NCBI GenBank assembly: GCA_030834045.1
Contig: JAURFZ010000102.1
Coordinates: 1-5,300, forward strand
Direction: 5' to 3'
Length of the DNA stretch: 5,300 nt
Origin: Burkholderiales bacterium
GTDB lineage: Bacteria > Pseudomonadota > Gammaproteobacteria > Burkholderiales > Burkholderiaceae_A
Made by a program: the position numbers and the translations under genes. Under the pieces are notes generated by a model that saw only the letters and a program-made list of their open reading frames with translations, searched no databases and was not told where the DNA came from. Below, piece by piece: positions 1 through 5,300 of this stretch (the first letter of the stretch is position 1; every line of letters begins with the position of its first letter).

Positions 1-1301
1 CCAGTCTTCATCAGTTTATCTCCAGTAAGAACAGTCGGGTCCTCTTTCAGCAGGCACCCGACATTCCCATGATCGACCTGGCCATTGAGATTGATGCAGG
101 AAGCCGATGGGATCCGCAGGGACTTGAGGGTCTGGCCAGCCTTACTGCGCAGCTCGCAATGGCGGGCGTTCGCTCCAATGCGAATCGGCCAGCACTTGGT
201 GAGACGGAGATGGGTGAGGCATGGGCCGACCTTGCTGTAGAGCAGTCGGTCGGTACCTCGCGGGATCAGGTCAGCATGAGGTTCCGGTTCCTCTCAGACC
301 CAAAGGTGCGCGACGCGGCCATTGCCCTTATCGCCAGAGTTCTTGCGGAGCCTGCTCTGGCGGACTCCGTCTTTGAGCGTCAACGGGCCACAAGTATCGC
401 AGGCCTTAAAGAATCCTTGTCACGGCCGCAGACACTGGCCACGCGGGCCTTGTGGCAGGCCATGTACCAGGGCCATCCCTACGGTGCCTTGGTTACCGAG
501 GGATCCCTGCAGGCCACATCGCGTGATCACCTTGTTGCTTTTCATGGCTTCTACTGGAAGCCCGAGCGAATGAGTATTGCAATTGTGGGCGACATCGGTC
601 TGGGCGATGCAAAGAGGCTTGTTGAGAGCACCCAGGCCCTCTTGCAGTCGGGTATCTCAGAGAAAGATCAGACGCTTGCGGCCCTCACCGGGTTTCGATC
701 AAGCCTTGGCCCTGCGCCTCAAGGGGGGCCATCTGGCAGCACCATCAAAGTTGACCATCCCGCGAGCCAGGCCCATATCTGGATGGGTCTTCCAGTGCTT
801 GCCCGGCATGAGCTTGATGACTATTTTGCTCTTACGCTGGCCAATCACATACTGGGAGGCGGCGGGTTTGTCTCGCGCCTAACGAAAGAAATTCGAGAAA
901 AGCGTGGCATGGCCTACAGCGTATTTTCTGCCGTTCAGCCACTGGCGCAGACAGGGCCTTTTTTTCTTGGCCTGCAGACCCAGCGCGAGCAGGCGTCGCA
1001 GGCCGTAAAGGTTGTGAATGAGACGCTGGCCAGCTTTATTGCCCAAGGCCCCTCCGAGGAAGAACTCGTGGCTGCGAAGAAGAATCTTATTGGCGGCTTC
1101 GCCCTGCGGCTTGATAGCAACCGCAAGCTCATCGACAACCTGGCAGCCATAAACTTCTACCGCTTGCCTGCGAACTACCTTGACACCTGGACAGACCGCA
1201 TCGATCTGGTAAGCCGGGAAGATATCCAGAATGTCCTTAACCAGCGGCTTGCAGGCCGCGGCATGGTCACGGTGATTGTTGCGGGCCAGCCTGGGTCCTA
1301 G
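1..1301 (+). CDS. M16 (pitrilysin-like) peptidase homologue, non-catalytic, 5' partial
   Basis: The reading frame is open from base 3 at the left edge to a TAG at 1299-1301, giving 432 visible residues. The ATG at 69 lies inside the conserved M16 N-terminal beta strand (RVLFQQAPDIPMIDLAIEIDAGS), so it is not the true start; probably 20-40 residues including a signal peptide are missing to the left. Active M16 enzymes carry HxxEH just after the GLA segment. Here that place (codons at 138-152) reads SLTAQ, so both zinc-binding histidines and the catalytic glutamate are absent. The C-terminal M16 domain is well kept, including TKEIREKRGMAYSV, which contains the Arg/Tyr region used in substrate binding. 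In proteobacteria such inactive copies usually follow an active M16 gene, and the pair is thought to act as a periplasmic heterodimer; the active partner would lie off the left edge. It is probably co-transcribed with rsmD, 18 bp downstream. Family assignment is confident; the role is inferred. Confidence 0.9.
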   Translation, partial: SLHQFISSKNSRVLFQQAPDIPMIDLAIEIDAGSRWDPQGLEGLASLTAQLAMAGVRSNANRPALGETEMGEAWADLAVEQSVGTSRDQVSMRFRFLSDPKVRDAAIALIARVLAEPALADSVFERQRATSIAGLKESLSRPQTLATRALWQAMYQGHPYGALVTEGSLQATSRDHLVAFHGFYWKPERMSIAIVGDIGLGDAKRLVESTQALLQSGISEKDQTLAALTGFRSSLGPAPQGGPSGSTIKVDHPASQAHIWMGLPVLARHELDDYFALTLANHILGGGGFVSRLTKEIREKRGMAYSVFSAVQPLAQTGPFFLGLQTQREQASQAVKVVNETLASFIAQGPSEEELVAAKKNLIGGFALRLDSNRKLIDNLAAINFYRLPANYLDTWTDRIDLVSREDIQNVLNQRLAGRGMVTVIVAGQPGS

Positions 1302-1308
1302 TGCTGCC

Positions 1309-1313
1309 GAGGG
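1309..1313 (+). promoter_or_regulatory. Ribosome binding site of rsmD
   Basis: GAGGG lies 6 nt before the ATG at 1320. It supports this start over the out-of-frame ATG at 1315, which is too close to the site and would not encode RsmD. Confidence 0.55.
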
Positions 1314-1319
1314 TATGGG

Positions 1320-1907
1320 ATGGGACAGGTTCGCATTATTGGGGGGCAATGGCGGCGTAGAACGCTTCAGGTGCCTGATCGACCAGGACTTAGGCCAACG
1401 CCAGACCGTGCTCGCGAGACAGTATTTAACTGGCTTGAATCGTGGCTTCCTTATCAGTGGTCTGACACGCGGGTTCTTGATGCATTCGCGGGGTCTGGCG
1501 CTCTGGGTATTGAGTCCGCCTCACGGGGCGCCCAGCAGGTTGTTCTAGTAGAGTCCGACCGAGTCGCCGCAGCGTTTATTCAGAGCGCCATTGACGAGCT
1601 CCATGCCGGCCAGCTGCTCAGACTCTTTCATGCGAATTTGGAAGGTCTTGCAAAGGGCGGGCCTGAGGGTCCACTGGGTGGGCTGTTTGATCTGGTCTTT
1701 CTTGACCCACCTTTTCAGGACGAGAGTCAGGCCCAAGCCCTTGCCCTAATCAGACCCCTTCTAGCGCCTGAGGCCATGGTGGTTCTTGAATCGCCGCGGG
1801 CTTGGCCTGAGTGTGTAACCGGCCTTGAGGCTGGCTTCTGGCAATGCCATCGTCAGGCAAGTGCCGGCAAATCGCACCAGAGTCTGCTCAGCCTGTCTTC
1901 GTCCTAA
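1320..1907 (+). CDS. rsmD: 16S rRNA (guanine(966)-N(2))-methyltransferase RsmD
   Basis: This 195-residue protein has the normal length for RsmD, which methylates N2 of G966 in 16S rRNA using S-adenosylmethionine during 30S assembly in the cytoplasm. Visible family marks are the N-terminal RIIGGQWRRR (residues 5-14), the RPTPDRARETVFNWL block (25-39), the SAM-binding motif I LDAFAGSGALGIE (53-65), an acidic residue after the second strand (VESD, 77-80), and the catalytic DPPF motif (129-132) of N2/N6 amino methyltransferases. The start at 1320 is supported by GAGGG 6 nt upstream and by the typical MGQVRIIGG N-terminus. It follows the M16 gene by 18 bp on the same strand, a pairing common in Burkholderiales and suggestive of one transcript. 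Its last 20 bp overlap the 3' end of the convergent coaD gene. In many relatives coaD follows rsmD on the same strand, so the orientation here is unusual. Confidence 0.95.
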   Translation: MGQVRIIGGQWRRRTLQVPDRPGLRPTPDRARETVFNWLESWLPYQWSDTRVLDAFAGSGALGIESASRGAQQVVLVESDRVAAAFIQSAIDELHAGQLLRLFHANLEGLAKGGPEGPLGGLFDLVFLDPPFQDESQAQALALIRPLLAPEAMVVLESPRAWPECVTGLEAGFWQCHRQASAGKSHQSLLSLSSS

Positions 1908-2403
1908 GTAGTTCGGGGCGACCCTGCTGATCAAGCTTACGAATCAGCCATTCTTCAACCGACGGAAAGACAAACTTGCTGACATCGCCGCCAAGCGTGG
2001 CAATTTCCCGAACAATGGAGCCTGAGATAAATTGGTATTGATCGGAGGGCGTTAGAAACATAGTCTCAACATCGGGCAGAAGGTAGCGATTCATTCCCGC
2101 AAGTTGAAACTCGTATTCAAAGTCCGACACGGCCCTTAGGCCACGAATAATGACCTTGGCGTCGTGGTCACGCACAAAGTCTTTTAAAAGGCCTTGGAAG
2201 CCGTAGACCGAGACATCGGGGTAGTGCCCAAGAATTTCCTTCGCAATCTGGACCCGCTCCGACAAAGAAAAAAACGGACGCTTCGAGCGGCTGTCAGCCA
2301 CACCAACCACGAGGTGATCGAATAATCGTGAAGCCCGACGCACAAGGTCTTCGTGGCCTCGGGTAAGGGGATCAAACGTGCCTGGGTAAACGGCGGTTGT
2401 CAT
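1888..2403 (-). CDS. coaD: Phosphopantetheine adenylyltransferase (PPAT)
   Basis: CoaD transfers AMP from ATP to 4'-phosphopantetheine to give dephospho-CoA, the penultimate step of coenzyme A synthesis. The 171-residue product is near the usual 160-170. It begins with the nucleotidyltransferase signature AVYPGTFDPLTRGHEDL, whose T/HxGH element is T14-H17. Other family blocks are RPFFSLSERV (42-51), the IIRGLRAVSDFEYEFQLAGMN region (from about 85), and the C-terminal ISGSIVRE (126-133), the counterpart of the usual ISSS-VRE ATP-binding motif. The start is supported by a strong AAGGAG 7 nt upstream. The gene lies downstream of cyoE on the same strand with an 88-bp gap, so it may be read from the oxidase-assembly operon or from its own promoter. 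Its TGA lies inside the rsmD 3' end, a 20-bp convergent overlap. The tail after about residue 157 (DQQGRPELLRTKTG) is less conserved and runs into that overlap. Confidence 0.96.
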   Translation of the reverse strand: MTTAVYPGTFDPLTRGHEDLVRRASRLFDHLVVGVADSRSKRPFFSLSERVQIAKEILGHYPDVSVYGFQGLLKDFVRDHDAKVIIRGLRAVSDFEYEFQLAGMNRYLLPDVETMFLTPSDQYQFISGSIVREIATLGGDVSKFVFPSVEEWLIRKLDQQGRPELLRTKTG

Positions 2404-2410
2404 GCCTCCG

Positions 2411-2416
2411 CTCCTT
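2411..2416 (-). promoter_or_regulatory. Ribosome binding site of coaD
   Basis: On the minus strand AAGGAG stands 7 nt before the coaD ATG (2403), with a second purine-rich GGAGG immediately before the start. It is the clearest Shine-Dalgarno in the window and fixes the CoaD start. Confidence 0.7.
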
Positions 2417-2491
2417 CCTTGTGCTCAAACGGTGACCCAGTCTAACTCGGGATAACCCGGAGGTCCAGCGGGCAACAACACCCGTTGAAAA

Positions 2492-3389
2492 CTAAGTGCC
2501 AAGCAGGTAATGGTCAGCCAACAAAAAGGCAAAGAGCAGCGCCAGGTAATTAATTGAATACCTGAAGGTTTTCTTGGCCAAGGCCTCGGAGTAGCGCCTG
2601 TAAAGGCTGTAAGACAGCATGCTAAACCAGCCCCCGAGGCCCAGGGCAGAAAGCATGTAGATCCAGCTGGCCATGCCCATTGCGACCGGCAAAAGCGTCG
2701 TGGCCACCAGCAGCAGGGTATAAAGCAGAATCTGCAATCGGGTGAACTCCGAGCCATGAGTAACCGGCAACATGGGCAGGCCCGAGCGTCTATAGTCTTC
2801 AACGCGATAGAGGGCAAGGGCCCAGAAGTGCGGGGGCGTCCAGACGAAAAATAATGAGAAAAAGAACCCAGGCCTCGGCAGGCGCCTGGTTGGCCACTGC
2901 TGCCCAGCCTAAAACAGGGGGCATTGCACCGGAGGCACCGCCAATAACGATATTCTGCGGTGTAAGCGGCTTGAGCAGCATGGTGTAAACAATGGCATAG
3001 CCAACAAAGGTGGCCAGCGTGAGCCAGGCGGTTAGAGCGTTGACCCAGGTAAACAAAACAAAAAGCCCAAGACCACCCAGCACGCCCGAAAAGACGAAGA
3101 CCTGGGTGACGGTAAGCGTGCCTGATGGCAGGGGCCGCCACGAAGTACGCGCCATCTTGGCATCAATATGGCTCTCAACAAGGCAGTTCACGGCTGCGGC
3201 AGCGCCTGCAACAAGTCCAATTCCCAGGGTGGCAAGCAGAACGAGTCCAAGCGCCGGCAGTTCAGGCTGGGCCAAGAGCATGCCGATAACCGCACAGAAA
3301 AGAATAAGCGCATTGACCCGTGGCTTCGTAAGCACGTAGTACTGCTTTAGCAAAGAGCTCAGCGGGGAAGGGGCAGATAAGGTTGTCAT
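2492..3389 (-). pseudogene. cyoE: Protoheme IX farnesyltransferase (heme o synthase), disrupted by a one-base frameshift
   Basis: CyoE/CtaB is an inner-membrane prenyltransferase that adds a farnesyl group to protoheme IX to make heme o, the precursor of heme a. The first frame (3389 to 2799) gives TKPRV (21-25), the first prenyl-diphosphate motif N68-x3-E72-x3-D76, WRPLPSG (84-90) and hydrophobic membrane helices, up to LFLIIF (residue 181). It then turns into nonsense (RLDAPALLG) and stops. The neighbouring frame continues exactly where needed with VWTPPHFWALALYRVEDY and GLPMLPV, which hold the second conserved block, and ends at a TAG at 2492-2494 after YLALLFAFLLADHYL. The break is one extra base at the A5 run 2847-2851; removing it restores a 298-residue protein of normal length. 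Nothing else is damaged, so a sequencing or assembly error, or a very recent mutation, fits best. No good ribosome binding site is seen before the ATG. Sits between the SCO-like gene and coaD; ctaA is not adjacent. Confidence 0.93.
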
Positions 3390-3403
3390 TCGTTCAATCG
3401 CTT

Positions 3404-3423
3404 AGGCTTTCAGAGAGAAGCCT
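3404..3423. repeat. Small inverted repeat before cyoE
   Basis: AGGCTT (3404-3409) and AAGCCT (3418-3423) form a perfect 6-bp stem with an 8-nt loop, in the 73-bp gap between the SCO-like gene and cyoE. It has no following T-run on the minus strand, so it is not a standard intrinsic terminator. It could be a small hairpin in the cyoE leader, or chance. Confidence 0.3.
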
Positions 3424-3435
3424 CGTCTCATCCTC

Positions 3436-3456
3436 TTTATAACGGTTTGTAACGGT
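3436..3456 (-). promoter_or_regulatory. Possible cyoE promoter -10 and ACCGTTA direct repeat
   Basis: On the minus strand this stretch reads ACCGTTA, CAA, ACCGTTA, then TAAA. Two identical 7-mers therefore lie 10 bp apart (one helical turn), and the second overlaps TATAAA (3441-3436), which resembles a -10 hexamer. No good -35 hexamer is seen 17 bp upstream, which would suit an activator-dependent promoter. Transcription would start about 40 nt before the cyoE ATG. The repeat is visible directly; its role as promoter or operator is inference. Confidence 0.25.
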
Positions 3457-3462
3457 GGATTG

Positions 3463-4170
3463 TTAGCCAATGCGTGAGGCCTTCAAGAGCCGAATTAAAT
3501 CTTTCTTCATTTTCGCAGGATCTGGATCTTGAGGAAAACGCATCATTAAATTGCCCAAAGGGTCGACCAGCCAGAAACTGGTTTCTTGGCTAAGGGGATC
3601 CATGGTGCTCAACGCCGTAGGCAGCGACTGGCTGGGGGTTCCAGCAGCGGCCTGCCCAGAAGGGGTTGCTAGGGTGGCCGGCTGCTGCCAGGTTGCCTGG
3701 AGGGCTTCAGCGCTCACCCCAAGTGCCCAGGTGCCTTCATAGTCAGCCAAGGCCTCTGTATCCGGCGTGCGATCGTCTACGACCAGCCAGAGCCGCTCCA
3801 CCCGGTCACGGTCCCGTCCTGTGGTGAGCCGAACCTGGCGCATCACCCACAAGGCCTTTTGGCAATCTTGTGAACAGGCGGAAGGGCCCACACGAACAAG
3901 GAGCCATCGGCCGCGAAAGTCTTCTAGGCTATCGAGCGTCGCGCGCGACTCGGAAGGGTCCACGCGACGAAGCACATCAAGAAAACCCGATTCGGACTTC
4001 GGCTGCACCAGAGGTCTCACAGGCAGGGCCGCAAGGTTACGCTGCGGCTGAATAAGGTCACCGTAATTGGTACGGTCATCGGGCCGCACGCCATAGTAAT
4101 AGACGTAAGAAAGCACAACCGGGGCAATACAAACCGCAACAATAAGCCAGAGCGTTAATCGAGACCTCAT
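3463..4170 (-). CDS. Membrane-anchored SCO-like thioredoxin-fold protein of the cytochrome oxidase cluster
   Basis: The 235-residue protein has one N-terminal membrane helix (about residues 5-26, LTLWLIVAVCIAPVVLSYVY) after a short basic MRSR, so the rest should lie in the periplasm. A probable thioredoxin-like domain starts near residue 84 (DFRGRWLLVRVGPSACSQDC), with a CxxxC pair at C99 and C103 placed as in SCO1/SenC copper chaperones. The terminal WLVDPLGNLMMRF (200-212) resembles the late SCO strand 'LvDpdG'. The protein contains no histidine, so the third SCO copper ligand is missing; copper binding in the usual way is unlikely and a thiol-disulfide role is possible. A Pro/Ser/Thr/Ala/Gln-rich stretch (162-195) interrupts the fold. 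Genes of this kind sit between SURF1 and ctaA in many proteobacterial oxidase clusters and are usually annotated hypothetical. It follows SURF1 by 26 bp and has a good AAAGGA site. The product class is confident; the function is not. Confidence 0.8.
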   Translation of the reverse strand: MRSRLTLWLIVAVCIAPVVLSYVYYYGVRPDDRTNYGDLIQPQRNLAALPVRPLVQPKSESGFLDVLRRVDPSESRATLDSLEDFRGRWLLVRVGPSACSQDCQKALWVMRQVRLTTGRDRDRVERLWLVVDDRTPDTEALADYEGTWALGVSAEALQATWQQPATLATPSGQAAAGTPSQSLPTALSTMDPLSQETSFWLVDPLGNLMMRFPQDPDPAKMKKDLIRLLKASRIG

Positions 4171-4174
4171 GCTG

Positions 4175-4180
4175 TCCTTT
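4175..4180 (-). promoter_or_regulatory. Ribosome binding site of the SCO-like gene
   Basis: AAAGGA on the minus strand lies 4 nt before the ATG at 4170, inside the 26-bp gap after the SURF1 stop. It supports this start and translation from the SURF1 transcript. Confidence 0.55.
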
Positions 4181-4196
4181 ATTGATTACGACGAAT

Positions 4197-4997
4197 TTAA
4201 GCGTCGGGGGTTGGGTTTCGCCGGCCCAGTTTCCAGGCAAAGAATAGCGCGACCAGCGTTAACAATACCCACTGAAAGGCGTAGCCGTAGTGCTTTTGCA
4301 CGTCGTCTTGGGCAAGCCGAGGAGGCTGCTGAACGAGGCCATCGCCGGATGGGCTTGTGCTCCAAAAAATCACTGGCCAGATTCGTAGGGTCTCCTGAGG
4401 AAGTAACTTTGCTAGTAGGTCTTCTGCTGCCTTCGCGTCGAAGTTCTGCCAGAGGGCGCCCTGGCGAAGGGCGCCATCATTCTCAGAGAGTTCCACGCGT
4501 CGCATAAGACTCTGATAGGCCACCACCTCAAAGCCTTCATCAAGAATAGCCTGGCGGGGCGCGTGGACGGACGCCTGAATAAAGGGCAGCGCAACGGGGC
4601 CTTGGCTGCCCGGCTGCTTGGGCGCCCATCCCCTGTTGACCCAGCCTATCGACCCGTCCTCAAAACGCACTGCTGTAAGCACATGAACCCCAGCGCGACC
4701 GTTTAAGGCGCGGTTATCAAGAAAAATCTTGGAGGCGGCGATCCACTCACCACCTTGAAGCAAGAAGGTTTTCTGATCGAGCGAATCGGCGGATTGGTTC
4801 TGGGACCAGCCAAGACCAGGCCCGCCCAGTACGCTTTGAACTCCGGGGGCCAGACCAACCGATGAGTTGGCTGCCGCACGTTCAATTTGCTGCTCCTTGA
4901 ACTGCGCTCGGCTCCACTGCCATTGGGCAAGTACAAGCCCAAGGATTGCAAGGCCAAGACAGAACAGAACCGCAGGGTTTAGCCGATAATCCGTCAT
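4197..4997 (-). CDS. SURF1 family cytochrome c oxidase assembly protein
   Basis: SURF1 proteins help insert heme a into subunit I of aa3-type oxidases at the inner membrane. The 266-residue product has the family's two-helix layout: helix 1 at about 9-25 (ending AQWQWSRA), a periplasmic domain, and helix 2 at about 240-256. Family motifs are FLDNRALNGRAGVHVLT (92-108), GWVNRGWAP (118-126) and KHYGYAFQW (235-243); the histidine of the last motif (H236) is the conserved residue implicated in heme a binding in bacterial SURF1. The ATG at 4997 is the only reasonable start: an in-frame TAA lies about ten codons upstream, and no ATG, GTG or TTG follows before helix 1. No Shine-Dalgarno is visible. 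Its start codon directly abuts that of the divergent DUF2909 gene. It leads the minus-strand set SURF1, SCO-like, cyoE. An oxidase subunit III gene would be expected beyond the right edge. Confidence 0.93.
   Translation of the reverse strand: MTDYRLNPAVLFCLGLAILGLVLAQWQWSRAQFKEQQIERAAANSSVGLAPGVQSVLGGPGLGWSQNQSADSLDQKTFLLQGGEWIAASKIFLDNRALNGRAGVHVLTAVRFEDGSIGWVNRGWAPKQPGSQGPVALPFIQASVHAPRQAILDEGFEVVAYQSLMRRVELSENDGALRQGALWQNFDAKAAEDLLAKLLPQETLRIWPVIFWSTSPSGDGLVQQPPRLAQDDVQKHYGYAFQWVLLTLVALFFAWKLGRRNPTPDA
4985..4990 (+). promoter_or_regulatory. Possible -10 element for the DUF2909 gene
   Basis: GATAAT matches five of six bases of the TATAAT consensus and ends 7 nt before the DUF2909 ATG. If used, transcription would begin at about the start codon itself, giving a leaderless mRNA; this fits the lack of a Shine-Dalgarno. 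No convincing -35 hexamer is seen. It lies within the SURF1 coding sequence. Confidence 0.2.
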
Positions 4998-5201
4998 ATG
5001 AAGATATTTGTTGCTATTGCCTTTTTACTCATTATTGCCAGCCTCGGATCGGCGCTTTTCTACCTTATGCGTGACAAGGGCCAGAGTAATAACACCGTGA
5101 AGGCGCTGGCCCTTCGGGTGGGTCTCTCGATTGCTTTGTTTATTTCACTGCTTATTGCCCACTGGCTTGGCTGGATTGAGACCTCAGGTCTGCGCTACTA
5201 G
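4998..5201 (+). CDS. DUF2909 family small twin-transmembrane protein
   Basis: The 67-residue protein consists almost wholly of two hydrophobic helices (about 3-24 and 39-59) joined by a short polar loop, YLMRDKGQSNNTVKAL. The N-terminal helix with SLGSALFYLMRDKG, followed by a basic RVGLS segment, is the pattern I recognise for DUF2909, a small inner-membrane family repeatedly found beside SURF1 and cytochrome oxidase genes in beta- and gammaproteobacteria. Its function is unknown; association with oxidase assembly is inferred from neighbourhood alone. An in-frame TAG lies nine codons upstream, so the ATG at 4998 is the earliest possible start, and it matches the family's usual MK- beginning. 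There is no ribosome binding site. From memory, this gene commonly diverges from SURF1 in related clusters. It ends at a TAG at 5199-5201 with no obvious terminator after it. Confidence 0.85.
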   Translation: MKIFVAIAFLLIIASLGSALFYLMRDKGQSNNTVKALALRVGLSIALFISLLIAHWLGWIETSGLRY

Positions 5202-5300
5202 GGGTCTCCCGTTACAGCCGGTTACCAGCCCCCTACCACCCTGTTAATCTCCGCTGACCTACGTTGCCCAGTGCGGGGCTGAATCACGGCGAAGTGCCCT

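Noticed and set aside
879..1349. Minus-strand open frame of 156 codons opposite the M16 gene
   Set aside because: It is antisense to well-conserved M16 coding sequence and has no recognisable motif or ribosome binding site; a shadow frame.
2847..2851. Programmed ribosomal frameshifting in cyoE
   Set aside because: There is no known slippery heptamer, stop codon or stimulatory structure at the site, and CyoE is not known to use frameshifting; an error or mutation is simpler.
2425..3141. Long minus-strand open frame of 238 codons across cyoE
   Set aside because: It is the third frame over cyoE, rich in Cys, Arg and Trp with no family pattern; the two cyoE frames explain the DNA.
4169..4507. 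Plus-strand open frame of 112 codons opposite SURF1
   Set aside because: It is Arg/Ser-rich and antisense to a clear SURF1 gene, with no family resemblance.
5211..5280. Imperfect GTTAC tandem (5211-5230) and AGCCCC/GGGGCT pair (5227-5232, 5275-5280) after the DUF2909 gene
   Set aside because: The tandem is short and imperfect and the pair has a 42-nt loop without a T-run; neither makes a convincing terminator or RNA element.
5222..5300. Minus-strand frame open from the right edge to a TAA at 5222, possibly the end of an oxidase subunit III gene
   Set aside because: The 25 visible residues (ending INRVVGGW) do not resemble the hydrophobic subunit III C-terminus and match nothing I recognise; too short to call.

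Overview
The window is about 5.3 kb of moderately GC-rich DNA with tightly packed genes. It most likely comes from a betaproteobacterium, probably of the order Burkholderiales. I infer this from the protein character of CoaD, RsmD and CyoE (for example the NCLVE variant of the first CyoE motif), from the M16 peptidase-rsmD pairing, and from a cytochrome c oxidase assembly block of SURF1, a SCO-like membrane protein and CyoE beside a small DUF2909 'twin transmembrane' protein. The genus cannot be settled from the sequence alone.

Layout. Plus strand, 1-1907: the 3' part of an M16 (pitrilysin-like) peptidase homologue without the zinc motif, then rsmD (16S rRNA guanine-N2 methyltransferase) 18 bp later, apparently co-transcribed. 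Minus strand, 4997 down to 1888: SURF1, a histidine-free SCO-like CxxxC protein, cyoE (heme o synthase, broken by a single-base frameshift) and coaD (phosphopantetheine adenylyltransferase). coaD ends 20 bp inside the 3' end of rsmD, so the two units converge. Plus strand, 4998-5201: the DUF2909 gene, diverging from SURF1 with no base between the two start codons. I see no gene in the last 99 bases (5202-5300).

How the genes work together. SURF1, the SCO-like protein and CyoE belong to maturation of heme-copper oxidases: CyoE makes heme o from protoheme, SURF1 helps insert heme a into subunit I, and the SCO-like protein is a membrane-anchored thioredoxin-fold candidate for copper-site or thiol chemistry. 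ctaA (heme a synthase), usually found between the SCO-like gene and cyoE, is absent, as is a classical sco gene after cyoE. rsmD and coaD are housekeeping genes unrelated to the oxidase.

I did not find a new defence or mobile system. No CRISPR array, insertion sequence, tRNA or rRNA is visible. The points most worth checking are the cyoE frameshift, the zero-gap divergent start at CATATG, the SCO-like protein with no histidine, and the missing ctaA.
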